This document shows positions 7,786-16,178 of a stretch of DNA of 45,924 bases, in pieces (within the stretch, counting starts at the first letter, position 1; each line of letters opens with the position of its first letter). The position numbers and the translations under genes were made by a program. The stretch comes from Caballeronia choica. Its GTDB lineage: Bacteria; Pseudomonadota; Gammaproteobacteria; Burkholderiales; Burkholderiaceae. A model generated the notes under the pieces. That model saw nothing but the letters and a program-made list of their open reading frames with translations, was not told the origin of the DNA and made no database searches. Location: contig NZ_FCON02000062.1 in assembly GCF_001544535.1 (NCBI RefSeq), positions 1 through 45,924 on the forward strand, given 5' to 3'.

Positions 7786-8195
7786 GCGTGGCCCTTCGAT
7801 GATGATGGAAGAGGATGGCGGTCGGCGGCGATCGCGACGGTCACGTCATCGACGGCCGTCTTCGGCACGACGATGCGCCCCTCGTGCGATGCCAGCAGCG
7901 CGCAAGGTTCGCAGACGCCACCGACGCCCAGATGCTTTTGAACGTAGGGGGACGCGCCGGTTTCGACGTCCGCGATCTGCGCGGCGGTATAGAACCGGAG
8001 CGGCAGTTTGTGGCGTTCGCAGAACGCGAGCAGCGCGGCTTCATCGGACTTGCCTTCGATGCTGGCGATCACCCGGACTTCGGCAAGCGAGCGCTTGCCG
8101 AACTTGCCGAGTGCGGCGCGCACGGCGGCTTCGATTTCCTCGACGCTCACGCCGCGCCGGCAGCCGATGCCGATCACGATCGAACCCGACGTCAC
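7782..8195 (-). CDS. cobE: CobE / CbiG C-terminal domain protein
   Basis: The 137-residue protein has the pattern IGIGCRRGVSVEEIEAAV near the start and later IASIEGKSDEAALLAF and TGASPYVQKHLGVGGVCEPCAL, the hallmark of the CbiG C-terminal (CobE) domain. CbiG opens the delta-lactone in the anaerobic pathway; the exact role of free CobE in aerobic pathways is not firmly settled. It overlaps cobA and cobO by 4 nt on either side. Its usual N-terminal half is fused to cobJ at 16154-17830, so the two CbiG halves lie in separate operons here. Confidence 0.88.
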   Translation of the reverse strand: MTSGSIVIGIGCRRGVSVEEIEAAVRAALGKFGKRSLAEVRVIASIEGKSDEAALLAFCERHKLPLRFYTAAQIADVETGASPYVQKHLGVGGVCEPCALLASHEGRIVVPKTAVDDVTVAIAADRHPLPSSSKGHA

Positions 8196-8959
8196 GGCTT
8201 GCCCGCCAGATGGTCGAGCGCACTCGCCACGCCGAGTCCCGCGACCGAGCCGATCACGACGATAGCCGGCGCGCCGAGCGACGCGGCCTTCACGGCATCG
8301 GGCAGGTGTTCGAGCGGCGCGAGCAGATGGCGCTGTTCAGGGCGCGTCGCGGCTTCGATGGCGGCGGCGGGCGTCCGTGGATCGAGCCCGGCGGCAAGCA
8401 GCGCCGCGACGATGTCGCGCAGGCGCCGCATGCCCATATAAATGACGAGCGTCATCTTTGTCGCGACGAGCGCGCTCCAGTCGGGTTCGCGGTCGCCGGT
8501 GTCGCCGCTTGCGCCATGACCGGTGACGAACACGACGCCCATCGCGTGATCGCGATGCGTGACCGGAATGCCGACCGACGCAGGCGCCGCAATTCCCGCC
8601 GTGATGCCGTTGATCACTTCCACTTGCACGCCCTCGTCGGCGAGGGCCTGGACTTCCTCGCCGCCGCGCCCGAACACGAACGGATCGCCGCCCTTCAACC
8701 GCGCGACGCGGCGACCCGCATGCACGTGCGCGAGCATGAGTTCGAGGATGACGGCCTGCGGCGTCGACGGCTGCCCGCCGCGCTTGCCGACGTACGTGAC
8801 GAGCGCGTCGCTGCGCGCGAACTTGAGCACGTCGGGATTGACGAGATCGTCGACGAGCACGACATCCGCTTCCGACAGCGCGCGCACGGCTTTGAGCGTC
8901 ATCAGTTCGACGTCGCCGGGGCCGGCGCCGATCAGGTGGACGCGGCCTTGCGTGGTCAT
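8192..8959 (-). CDS. cobA: Uroporphyrinogen-III C-methyltransferase CobA
   Basis: CobA methylates uroporphyrinogen III at C2 and C7 with SAM to give precorrin-2, the entry step of the pathway. The 255-residue protein has the family loop VHLIGAGPGDVELMTLKA (about 7-24), the KGGDPFVFGRGGEE motif (about 88-101) and GITAGIAAPA. There is no siroheme synthase (CysG N-terminal) extension. The start is the ATG at 8959; the frame is open upstream but that region is the riboswitch leader. It is the first gene of the minus-strand unit. Confidence 0.93.
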   Translation of the reverse strand: MTTQGRVHLIGAGPGDVELMTLKAVRALSEADVVLVDDLVNPDVLKFARSDALVTYVGKRGGQPSTPQAVILELMLAHVHAGRRVARLKGGDPFVFGRGGEEVQALADEGVQVEVINGITAGIAAPASVGIPVTHRDHAMGVVFVTGHGASGDTGDREPDWSALVATKMTLVIYMGMRRLRDIVAALLAAGLDPRTPAAAIEAATRPEQRHLLAPLEHLPDAVKAASLGAPAIVVIGSVAGLGVASALDHLAGKP

Positions 8960-8999
8960 GCCGCCGCTCCGCAAGCAGGAATGCGATGAAGCAACGCGC

Positions 9000-9170
9000 G
9001 ACAGCGCTCGATGGCTGGATTCATGTGATGCGTGAGAGGTGCAGGAATGCGCGGCGCTCGTGAGCGCCGCCGGTTGCGTACCGTTGCGGGACAGCACAGG
9101 TTGGCACTATTGTGCGCCCTGTTTCCCGTTTGACTGCGCACACGTTGAAGCGCATGCGCGAGCACCGGAC
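9000..9170 (-). promoter_or_regulatory. Cobalamin riboswitch upstream of cobA
   Basis: Read on the minus strand, the leader has ACGGGAAACAGGG (around 9115-9129), then GTGCCAACCTGTGCTGTCCCGCAACGG (about 9080-9105), the conserved core of the proteobacterial cobalamin riboswitch. The 3' limit is estimated from the segment before the cobA start. It should repress cobA-cobE-cobO-cobB when adenosylcobalamin is plentiful. The boundaries are approximate. Confidence 0.82.
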
Positions 9171-9217
9171 GCGGGCCAGAAGATATCACAGGAACGGCGC
9201 CTGAAGTGGCCCCTGTA

Positions 9218-9246
9218 TTGACGCTCGTGCGCTTGCAGCCTAGACT
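9218..9246 (+). promoter_or_regulatory. Sigma-70-type promoter for cobW-cobN-chlID
   Basis: TTGACG at 9218-9223 and TAGACT at 9241-9246 are separated by exactly 17 nt. Transcription would start near 9253, right at the 5' edge of the riboswitch at 9256. The match in strength, spacing and position makes this the best-supported promoter in the window. Confidence 0.7.
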
Positions 9247-9255
9247 TGCTCGCAA

Positions 9256-9529
9256 TTCTGGTGCTCGCGCGCGTTGGTCTTTCGCGCGCGGTTAAACGGG
9301 AAGCAGGAAGCGGCCGATCCGCCACGGACGAACCGCCAACCTGCGCTGCCCCCGCAACGGTAAGCGAAAGCCGCGCGTCATGCTTCATGCGTAGATCGCA
9401 TGATTCACGCGCGGCAGAGCCGGCTTCGGTGCATGTGCGATGGTCGTGCACACGCATTGCTCCACTGCGCAACGCATCACGCGCGGGAAGGTGAAGCGGC
9501 GTTTTCGTCAGCCCGGATACCGGCCAGAA
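9256..9529 (+). promoter_or_regulatory. Cobalamin riboswitch upstream of cobW
   Basis: The core CTGCGCTGCCCCCGCAACGG is at about 9341-9360, preceded by GGTTAAACGGGAAGCAGGAAGC. The 3' end CCCGGATACCGGCCAGAA (to 9529) closes a P1 helix with TTCTGG at 9256-9261. All are typical of the long cobalamin riboswitch. It leaves about 120 nt before the cobW start. It faces the cobA riboswitch, so two independent B12 sensors lie back to back in one 692-nt intergenic region. Confidence 0.88.
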
Positions 9530-9651
9530 AATCGAACGGATCGTCGTCGCGGGGATGCGGCGCGCGATTCCTTATCTCATCCCGCTTTCCGGCTTGCAGG
9601 CAGCGCGTATCCGCGAAAAAGCCACGCAGCAGAGCGCACACGGAGCAACCG

Positions 9652-10719
9652 ATGCAAACGCGCAAAATCCCGGTGACGGTCGTGACCGGCTTTCTCGGCA
9701 GCGGCAAGACCACGCTGATGCGGCACATCCTTTCGCACGCGAATGGTCTGCGCATTGCGGTAATCGTCAACGAGTTCGGCGAACTCGGCATCGACGGCGA
9801 AATCCTCAAGGGCTGCGGCATCGGCTGCGACGACGAAGCATCGTCCGGCGAGCGCAATCTCTATGAACTCGCGAACGGATGCCTGTGCTGCACCGTGCAG
9901 GAGGAGTTCTATCCGGTGATGGAGCAACTCGTCGAGCGGCGCGGGCAGATCGATCACGTGCTGATCGAAACGTCCGGACTCGCGTTGCCCAAGCCGCTCG
10001 TGCAGGCGTTCAACTGGCCGTCGATCAAGAACGCGTTCACGGTCGATGCAGTGGTGACGGTGGTCGATGGTCCGGCTGCCGCGAGCGGCCAGTTCGCGTC
10101 GAACCCGCAGGCCGTCGATGCGCAGCGCCGCGCCGATCCGAATCTCGATCACGAATCGCCGTTGCACGAGTTGTTCGAGGACCAGTTGGCCTCCGCCGAT
10201 CTCGTGATCCTCAACAAGACCGATCTCATCGATGAAGCGCAGCAGGCTCGCGTCGAAGCATTGATTCGCGGCGAGATTCCAGCCGAGGTGAAAATCGTGC
10301 CCGCGCGGATGGCGCAACTCGACCTGCATGCGCTGCTCGGCTTGCAATCGGCATCGGAAGACACGATCCATCTGCGGCACGATCACCACGGTTCCGCCGA
10401 CGACGAAGGCCATATCGACCATCATCACGACGACTTCGATTCGGTCGTCGTCCAAGCGGACGTGCAGTCGCGCGAACAGATCATCGCGGCGTTGCAGGCG
10501 CTCGTCGAAGGCAACACGATCTATCGCGTGAAGGGTTTCGCCGCGCTGCCGGGTGCGCCGATGCGGCTCGTCGTGCAGGGCGTGGGCCGCCGCTTCGACA
10601 GTTACTTCGACCGGCGCTGGGAGTCGAGCGAAGCGGCGAGCCGGTTTGTCCTGATCGGCGAAGACCTCGATCAGCCGGCGCTGCAAACGGCGTTCACGGC
10701 CGCGCTCGGACAGGCCTAG
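9652..10719 (+). CDS. cobW: CobW, G3E-family GTPase / metallochaperone
   Basis: CobW is a COG0523 P-loop GTPase thought to deliver cobalt to the chelatase. The 355-residue protein has the P-loop GFLGSGKTT at residues 13-21, the metal site CLCC (about residue 80), the GTPase motif NKTD (about residue 188) and a His/Asp-rich stretch, HLRHDHHG...DHHHDDF, at about 240-262. The start is the ATG at 9652 with GGAG upstream. It is transcribed together with cobN, which starts 4 nt after its stop. The presence of the chaperone next to cobN supports a cobalt-loading role. Confidence 0.92.
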   Translation: MQTRKIPVTVVTGFLGSGKTTLMRHILSHANGLRIAVIVNEFGELGIDGEILKGCGIGCDDEASSGERNLYELANGCLCCTVQEEFYPVMEQLVERRGQIDHVLIETSGLALPKPLVQAFNWPSIKNAFTVDAVVTVVDGPAAASGQFASNPQAVDAQRRADPNLDHESPLHELFEDQLASADLVILNKTDLIDEAQQARVEALIRGEIPAEVKIVPARMAQLDLHALLGLQSASEDTIHLRHDHHGSADDEGHIDHHHDDFDSVVVQADVQSREQIIAALQALVEGNTIYRVKGFAALPGAPMRLVVQGVGRRFDSYFDRRWESSEAASRFVLIGEDLDQPALQTAFTAALGQA

Positions 10720-10723
10720 CACC

Positions 10724-13700
10724 ATGCATCTGCTGCGTACGACGCCGGGCGGTTTCGTCGACGATGCGGCGGGCGTCGTGCGCATCGAGCAGACGCCCGC
10801 GCCGATCGTCGTACTGAGTTCCGCCGACACCACGCTCTCGCTGCTCGCGAGCGTTTTTCCGCGCCTGGAGGCGGGTTTTCCTGCGGTGCGGCTGGCGAAC
10901 CAGTCGTTCTTGCGGCAACCGGCATCGGTGGATTTCTACGTCGACGACGTGCTGCGCCATGCGCGCGTGGTGATCGTCGATCATCTCGGCGGCGAGGCTT
11001 ACTGGCCTTACGGCATCGAGCGGATCGTCGCGCTCGCGAAGCGCGAGCAGCAGACGCTCGTGATGTTCTCCGGCGACTTGCAGGAAGACCCGAACCTGAT
11101 CGCGAAGAGCACGGCCGATCCGGCGCTTTGCCACGCGCTATGGCGTTATCTGCGCGAAGGCGGCGCGCAGAACGCGGAGGAGTTCTTGCGCTGCATAGGT
11201 CATCGTGCGCTGGGCTGGGGGCGTGAAGCGCAAGCGCCCCACGCGCTGCCGGCCGTCGCGCTCTATCATCCGGCGCAAGACACGGCGACCATCGACGACT
11301 GGCACGCCCGCTGGACCGAAGGCGCGCCCGTCGTCGCGATCCTGTTCTATCGCGCGCACCTGCAGTCCGGCAACACGGCGGTGTTCGATGCGCTCATCGA
11401 CGCGCTCGAAACCGAGGGCATGAATCCGTTGCCGATCGCGATGTCGTCGCTGAAGGACGCGGTCAGCCGCGAAGTCGTGCAGCAGTTGTGCGCGGATCAT
11501 GGCGCGTCGCTCGTGTTGAACACGACGGCGTTCGCGGCGGGCGTCATCGACGATCCGGCGCCGTTCGAACTCGCGGGCGATGCACCGGTGCTGCAAGTGA
11601 TCCTGAGCGGCGGCAATCGCGACGACTGGGTGAAGGACAACCACGGCCTCAATTCGCGCGACGTCGCGATGCATGTGGCCCTGCCCGAAGTTGACGGCCG
11701 CATCATCACGCGTGCGATCAGCTTCAAGGGGCTCGCGTATCGCTGCAAGCACACGCAGGTCGATGTCGTGCGTTATCAGCCCGATCATGAGCGCGTGCGG
11801 TTCGTGGCCGAGTTGAGCCGGCGCTGGTGTCGTCTGCGCAGCATCGCCAATGCGCAGAAGCGCGTCGCGCTGATCCTCGCGAACTATCCGCTGAGCGAAG
11901 GGCGCATCGGCAACGGCGTCGGACTCGATACGCCGGCATCGGTCGTCAATATCCTTTCGATGCTGCGCGACGCGGGCTATCGCGTCGGCACCGTTCCCGC
12001 CGATGGCGACGCGCTGATGCGCTCGCTGACCGAAGGCGTGACGAACGATCCGGTCGTGCGCGACATGCGTCCCGCGCTGCAAAGCCTTGCGCTCGACGAT
12101 TATCTCGATGCCTTCCACAAGCTGCCGTCCGCTGTGCAGCAGGAACTGAACGCGCGCTGGGGCCCACCCGAACAAGACCCGACCCTTCGCCGCGGGCGCT
12201 TCATGATCGCGGGCTGGCGCAGCGGCGAAGTGTTCATCGGCATTCAGCCGGCGCGCTCGCGCGAACGCGGCGATTACGCGAGCTATCACGACGCGGACCT
12301 CGTGCCGCCGCATGCGTATCTCGCGTTCTACTTCTGGCTGCGCTTGCGCTTTGCGGCCGATGCGATCGTGCATGTCGGCAAGCATGGCAATCTCGAATGG
12401 CTGCCGGGCAAGAGCATGGCGCTCTCGGGTTCCTGCTGGCCCGACCTGACGCTCGGGCCCATGCCGCATCTGTATCCGTTCATCGTCAACGATCCGGGCG
12501 AGGGCAGCCAGGCCAAGCGCCGCGCGCAGGCGGTGATCATCGATCATCTGATGCCGCCGCTCACGCGCGCCGAAAACTATGGGCCGTTGCAGGACCTGGA
12601 GCGGCAAGTCGACGAATACTACGAGGCGCTGATGGTCGATCCGCGCCGCGCGAAGCTGTTGCGCAAGACGATCCTCGAAGGCATCGTCGCCGCGCGCCTC
12701 GATGCGGAACTCGGGCTCGAAGCCGCCGACGACGACGCGCTCCTCACGCGCGCCGACGCCTACCTCTGCGAACTGAAGGAAGCGCAGATTCGCGATGGCC
12801 TGCATACGTTCGGCGCCTCGCCGCAGGGCGTTCAGCGACGCGATACGCTGCTCGCGCTCGGCCGCTTTCCGATCGGCGATGGACAGGGCGCGAACGCAAG
12901 CCTCCTGAGCGCGCTCGCACGCGACCTGCAACTCGGGGAGACCTTCGATCCGCTCGATTCGGACTGGGCCGCGCCGTGGACGGGACCGCGTCCAGCGGCG
13001 CTGGGCAACGTGACCGACGCGGCATGGCGCCATCACGGCGACACGCGCGAACGTCTGGAACTGCTGGCGACGAAGCTGCTGGAATCGCAGGCGGAAGAAG
13101 CGCACGCATGGCCGGTGACGTCGCTCGTGTTGAAGCGGCTAAAGGGTGACTTGCTCGGACGGCTCGATGCTTGCGGGCCGCAAGAGCTTGAACAGCTCAA
13201 ACGCGGGCTCGAAGGCCGCTTCGTGCCGCCGGGCCCGAGCGGTTCGCCGTCGCGCGGGCGTCCCGACGTGCTGCCCACCGGCCGCAACTTCTATTCCGTC
13301 GATACCCGCGCGCTGCCGACGCAGGCGGCCTGGTCGATCGGGCTCAAGTCAGCCAACCTGATGATCGAGCGGCATCTGCAGGATCACGGCGACTATCCGC
13401 GTGCGGTCGGTCTGTCGGTGTGGGGCACGGCGACCATGCGCACCGGCGGCGATGACATCGCGCAGGCGCTCGCGCTGATGGGCGTGCGTCCGAAGTGGGC
13501 GGCGGGCAGCCATCGCGTGACGGACTTCGAGATCCTGCCGATCACCATCTTCAACCGTCCGCGCATCGACGTGACGTTGCGCGTGTCGGGCTTCTTTCGC
13601 GACGCGTTCGCGAACCTCATGCATCTCTTCGATGCAGCCGTTCAGGCAATCGCCGAACTCGACGACGAGCCGGAAGCGTTGAATCCGATCCGCGCGCGCA

Positions 13701-14485
13701 TCCTGCGCGAACGCGACGAATGGGTGGCACGCGGCATCGATGCGAAGGAGGCGCGCGTGCGCGCCGGATGGCGCGTCTTCAGCACGAAGCCGGGCGCGTA
13801 TGGCGCGGGCTTGCAGGAACTGATCGACGCAAAAGCGTGGCAGGACGACGGCGATCTGTCGAGCGCGTACCAGAGCACGGGCGGCTACGCTTACTCGCAA
13901 GGCGGCGACGGCATCGAGGCGCGCGACACCTTCGGCGCGCGCCTCGCGAGTATCGATGTCGTATTGCAGAACCAGGACAACCGCGAGCACGATCTGCTCG
14001 ATTCCAACGACTATCACCAGTTCCAGGGCGGCATGGTCGCGGCGGTGCGGCATCTGTCGGGCGCGCAACCCGAGGCGTACAACGCAGACCACAGCAACCC
14101 GGCCGCGCCGCGTATCCGCACGCTCAACGAAGAGATCTCGCGCGTGATCCGTTCGCGCGTAGTCAACCCGAAGTGGATCGACGGCGTGAAGCGTCACGGC
14201 TACAAGGGCGCGTCCGAACTCGCGGCGACCGTCGATTACCTGTTCGGCTACGATGCGACCGCGCGCGTGGTGTCGGATCATCAATATGCGCTCGTCACCG
14301 ATGCTTACGTGAACGACGCCGATACCCGCGAATTCATGCAGCGGCACAACCCGCACGCGCTGCATTCGATCTGCGAGCGTTTGACCGAAGCGATGCAGCG
14401 CGGCTTGTGGCAGAACCCGGGCGACTATCGCGCTCAAGTCGAGCGGCATCTGTTGAATGCGGAACAGCAACTCGAAGGCCAATGA
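10724..14485 (+). CDS. cobN: Cobaltochelatase large subunit CobN
   Basis: CobN is the substrate-binding subunit that holds hydrogenobyrinic acid a,c-diamide and inserts cobalt in the aerobic pathway, driven by an AAA+ motor. At 1253 residues it has the full family length. Recognisable family blocks include HVGKHGNLEWLPGK, GPMPHLYPFIVNDPGEGSQ and the late segment YDLFGYDAT-like FGYDATARV. No frameshift is seen. The stop overlaps the ATG of the following AAA+ gene (ATGA), so the large subunit and its motor are translationally coupled. Confidence 0.95.
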   Translation: MHLLRTTPGGFVDDAAGVVRIEQTPAPIVVLSSADTTLSLLASVFPRLEAGFPAVRLANQSFLRQPASVDFYVDDVLRHARVVIVDHLGGEAYWPYGIERIVALAKREQQTLVMFSGDLQEDPNLIAKSTADPALCHALWRYLREGGAQNAEEFLRCIGHRALGWGREAQAPHALPAVALYHPAQDTATIDDWHARWTEGAPVVAILFYRAHLQSGNTAVFDALIDALETEGMNPLPIAMSSLKDAVSREVVQQLCADHGASLVLNTTAFAAGVIDDPAPFELAGDAPVLQVILSGGNRDDWVKDNHGLNSRDVAMHVALPEVDGRIITRAISFKGLAYRCKHTQVDVVRYQPDHERVRFVAELSRRWCRLRSIANAQKRVALILANYPLSEGRIGNGVGLDTPASVVNILSMLRDAGYRVGTVPADGDALMRSLTEGVTNDPVVRDMRPALQSLALDDYLDAFHKLPSAVQQELNARWGPPEQDPTLRRGRFMIAGWRSGEVFIGIQPARSRERGDYASYHDADLVPPHAYLAFYFWLRLRFAADAIVHVGKHGNLEWLPGKSMALSGSCWPDLTLGPMPHLYPFIVNDPGEGSQAKRRAQAVIIDHLMPPLTRAENYGPLQDLERQVDEYYEALMVDPRRAKLLRKTILEGIVAARLDAELGLEAADDDALLTRADAYLCELKEAQIRDGLHTFGASPQGVQRRDTLLALGRFPIGDGQGANASLLSALARDLQLGETFDPLDSDWAAPWTGPRPAALGNVTDAAWRHHGDTRERLELLATKLLESQAEEAHAWPVTSLVLKRLKGDLLGRLDACGPQELEQLKRGLEGRFVPPGPSGSPSRGRPDVLPTGRNFYSVDTRALPTQAAWSIGLKSANLMIERHLQDHGDYPRAVGLSVWGTATMRTGGDDIAQALALMGVRPKWAAGSHRVTDFEILPITIFNRPRIDVTLRVSGFFRDAFANLMHLFDAAVQAIAELDDEPEALNPIRARILRERDEWVARGIDAKEARVRAGWRVFSTKPGAYGAGLQELIDAKAWQDDGDLSSAYQSTGGYAYSQGGDGIEARDTFGARLASIDVVLQNQDNREHDLLDSNDYHQFQGGMVAAVRHLSGAQPEAYNADHSNPAAPRIRTLNEEISRVIRSRVVNPKWIDGVKRHGYKGASELAATVDYLFGYDATARVVSDHQYALVTDAYVNDADTREFMQRHNPHALHSICERLTEAMQRGLWQNPGDYRAQVERHLLNAEQQLEGQ

Positions 14486-15489
14486 ACTTGAACGACACTG
14501 CCATTTCCCCGGTATTTCCCTTCGCCGCGCTGGTCGGTCAGCCGCCGTTGCAGCAGGCGCTTTTGCTCGCCGCAATCGATCCCGGATTGGGCGGCGTGCT
14601 CGTGACCGGCCCGCGCGGCACGGCGAAATCGACGGCGGCGCGCGCAATTGCCGAGTTGCTGCCGGAGGGCCGGCTGGTCACGTTGCCGCTCGGCGCGAGC
14701 GAAGAGCAGTTGATCGGCACGCTCGATATCGAAAGCGCACTGCGCGATGGCGGCGTGAAGTTTTCGCCGGGGCTGATCGCGAAGGCGCATCAGGGTGTGC
14801 TCTATGTCGATGAAGTGAATCTGCTGCCGAATCCGCTCGTCGATCAGTTGCTCGACGTTGCCGCGAGCGGCGTGAACACCGTCGAGCGCGACGGCATTTC
14901 GCATCGGCATGAAGCGCGCCTCGTGCTGATCGGCACGATGAATCCCGAAGAAGGCGAGTTGCGTCCGCAATTGCTCGACCGCTTCGGCCTTGCGGTCGAA
15001 CTCGGCAATTGCTTCGATGCTTCGGTGCGGCAGCAAATCGTCAAGGCGCGGCTTGCCTTCGACGCCGATCCGCATGCGTTTCGAGCGCGCCATGCAAACG
15101 AGCAGGCGGCGCTTGGCCGGCGCATCCACGAAGCGCGCGCCGCGCTGGCAAGCCTCGATTTCGATGACGCCGTGCACGCGCGCGTGAGCGAGTTGTGCAT
15201 CGCCGCGCAGGTCGACGGCTTGCGCGCCGATCTCGTGATGTTGCGGGCGGCGCGCGCGCTCGCCGCGTTCGATGGGGCGGGCGTGGTCGGCGTGGAGCAC
15301 GTCGAGCGGGTCGCGGATTCGGTTCTGAAGCATCGGCGGCGCGCGCACGACACGCCACATGCGGCGCACGAACCCGAGCCGTCGTCCCGTCAGCAAGCCA
15401 ACGATTCCGACTGGGGCTATCTGCCGCCCGAGCCCGTCGAGACCGCGACGGTCAAGAACGTGAGGCCGCTTCAGCCAAAAAAAGTCTGA
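14482..15489 (+). CDS. chlI: ChlI/CobS-like AAA+ ATPase, cobaltochelatase small subunit (zero-frame product)
   Basis: The 335-residue protein is an AAA+ motor of the magnesium-chelatase I type: Walker A GPRGTAKST (residues 43-51), Walker B VLYVDE (about 110-115), sensor-1 VLIGTMNPEEG and the arginine finger in LLDRFGL. With CobN it should power cobalt insertion. The ATG overlaps the cobN stop. The ORF terminates at TGA (15487-15489), right behind CCA AAA AAA GTC. A -1 shift on the A-run joins it to the VWA frame. No separate cobS or cobT is present in the window. The short form is probably the I subunit and the shifted form the D subunit. Confidence 0.9.
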   Translation: MNLNDTAISPVFPFAALVGQPPLQQALLLAAIDPGLGGVLVTGPRGTAKSTAARAIAELLPEGRLVTLPLGASEEQLIGTLDIESALRDGGVKFSPGLIAKAHQGVLYVDEVNLLPNPLVDQLLDVAASGVNTVERDGISHRHEARLVLIGTMNPEEGELRPQLLDRFGLAVELGNCFDASVRQQIVKARLAFDADPHAFRARHANEQAALGRRIHEARAALASLDFDDAVHARVSELCIAAQVDGLRADLVMLRAARALAAFDGAGVVGVEHVERVADSVLKHRRRAHDTPHAAHEPEPSSRQQANDSDWGYLPPEPVETATVKNVRPLQPKKV

Positions 15490-15540
15490 GCCATCGAAGG
15501 CCGGACGCCAGCGCCGAGGCAGGCCGCCTTCGATGGCTCG
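15477..15540 (+). promoter_or_regulatory. Programmed -1 frameshift signal: slippery heptamer and stimulatory stem-loop
   Basis: In the zero frame the sequence reads CCA AAA AAA GTC TGA. The heptamer A AAA AAA (15477-15483) lets both P- and A-site tRNAs slip back 1 nt and re-pair perfectly. Four nucleotides later a perfect 14-bp stem begins (15488-15501 with 15526-15539, 24-nt loop), enclosing the zero-frame stop. After the slip, reading continues at 15483 with AGT CTG AGC into the VWA domain. The position, geometry and domain junction match programmed frameshifting described for chlD-type cobaltochelatase genes. Confidence 0.85.
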
Positions 15541-16178
15541 AATCACTGGCGAGCGGACTTTCGAATGCGCGCGAAGGCCGCGTGAGCCGTTCGATCGACT
15601 GGATGGCGACCTTGCGTGCCAAACGGCACACGCAGTTCGAAGCGCGGCACTTGCGCTTTCATCGCAAGCGCGGCGAGGGCGCGGCGCTGCACTGCTTCGT
15701 GCTCGATTGCTCCGGCTCGATGCTGGCGGGCAAGCGGCTCGCGCTCGCGAAGGGTCTGCTGGTCGCGCTGTTCGATCGTGCGTATCGCGAGCGCGCGGAA
15801 GTTGCGCTCGTGTGTTTCGGCGGCGGGCAGGCGCAAGTGCGGCGGCAGCCGGGCGCCGCGCATTGGTGGAACGAGCACTGGGTCGCGCCGATCGGCGGCG
15901 GCGGCGGCACGCCGCTGGCGCTCGGCGTGCGTTCGGCTGCGAACGTGCTGGCGCGTGCGGCGCGCGGCAAGCCCGCGCAGGAACGCTGGCTCTGGCTGCT
16001 GACCGATGGCCGCACGCCGGACGCGCCGTCGCGCCCGTTCGACGCGGACCGCGTCGTGATCGTCGATTTCGAGAACGACGCGGTGAAGCTCGGGCGGTGC
16101 GCAGCGCTTGCGCAGGCGTGGGAGGCGCAATACAGCACCGCCGGGCAGCTTGCCTACTCGTACCAGCGCGGCGTATAG
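15483..16178 (+). CDS. chlD: ChlD-like VWA domain, -1 frameshift extension of the chlI ORF
   Basis: The 231 residues encode a von Willebrand A domain with a complete MIDAS: DCSGSM (DxSxS), the Thr of GGGGGTPLALG and the Asp of LTDGRTPD. This is the C-terminal half of ChlD-type chelatase subunits. It lacks a good start: the sole in-frame options are a weak GTG at 15582 and an ATG at 15603, both within the conserved domain region. Joined as 14482-15483 plus 15483-16178 it gives a 565-residue ChlD-like protein, the normal length. It overlaps the convergent cobJ gene by 25 nt. Confidence 0.82.
   Translation, partial: SLSHRRPDASAEAGRLRWLESLASGLSNAREGRVSRSIDWMATLRAKRHTQFEARHLRFHRKRGEGAALHCFVLDCSGSMLAGKRLALAKGLLVALFDRAYRERAEVALVCFGGGQAQVRRQPGAAHWWNEHWVAPIGGGGGTPLALGVRSAANVLARAARGKPAQERWLWLLTDGRTPDAPSRPFDADRVVIVDFENDAVKLGRCAALAQAWEAQYSTAGQLAYSYQRGV

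Noticed and set aside
11138-13105. 655-residue minus-strand frame inside cobN
   Set aside because: Antisense shadow of a full-length, well-conserved cobN.
15488-15539. The 14-bp stem-loop as a transcription terminator of chlI
   Set aside because: No T run follows it, and the VWA frame continues through it; its spacing from the slippery site suits a frameshift stimulator.
15487-15540. Reading the chlI/chlD frame break as a pseudogene or sequencing error
   Set aside because: The A7 heptamer in the correct phase, the near 4-nt spacer, the perfect 14-bp stem and intact catalytic motifs on both sides fit programmed frameshifting far better than random damage.
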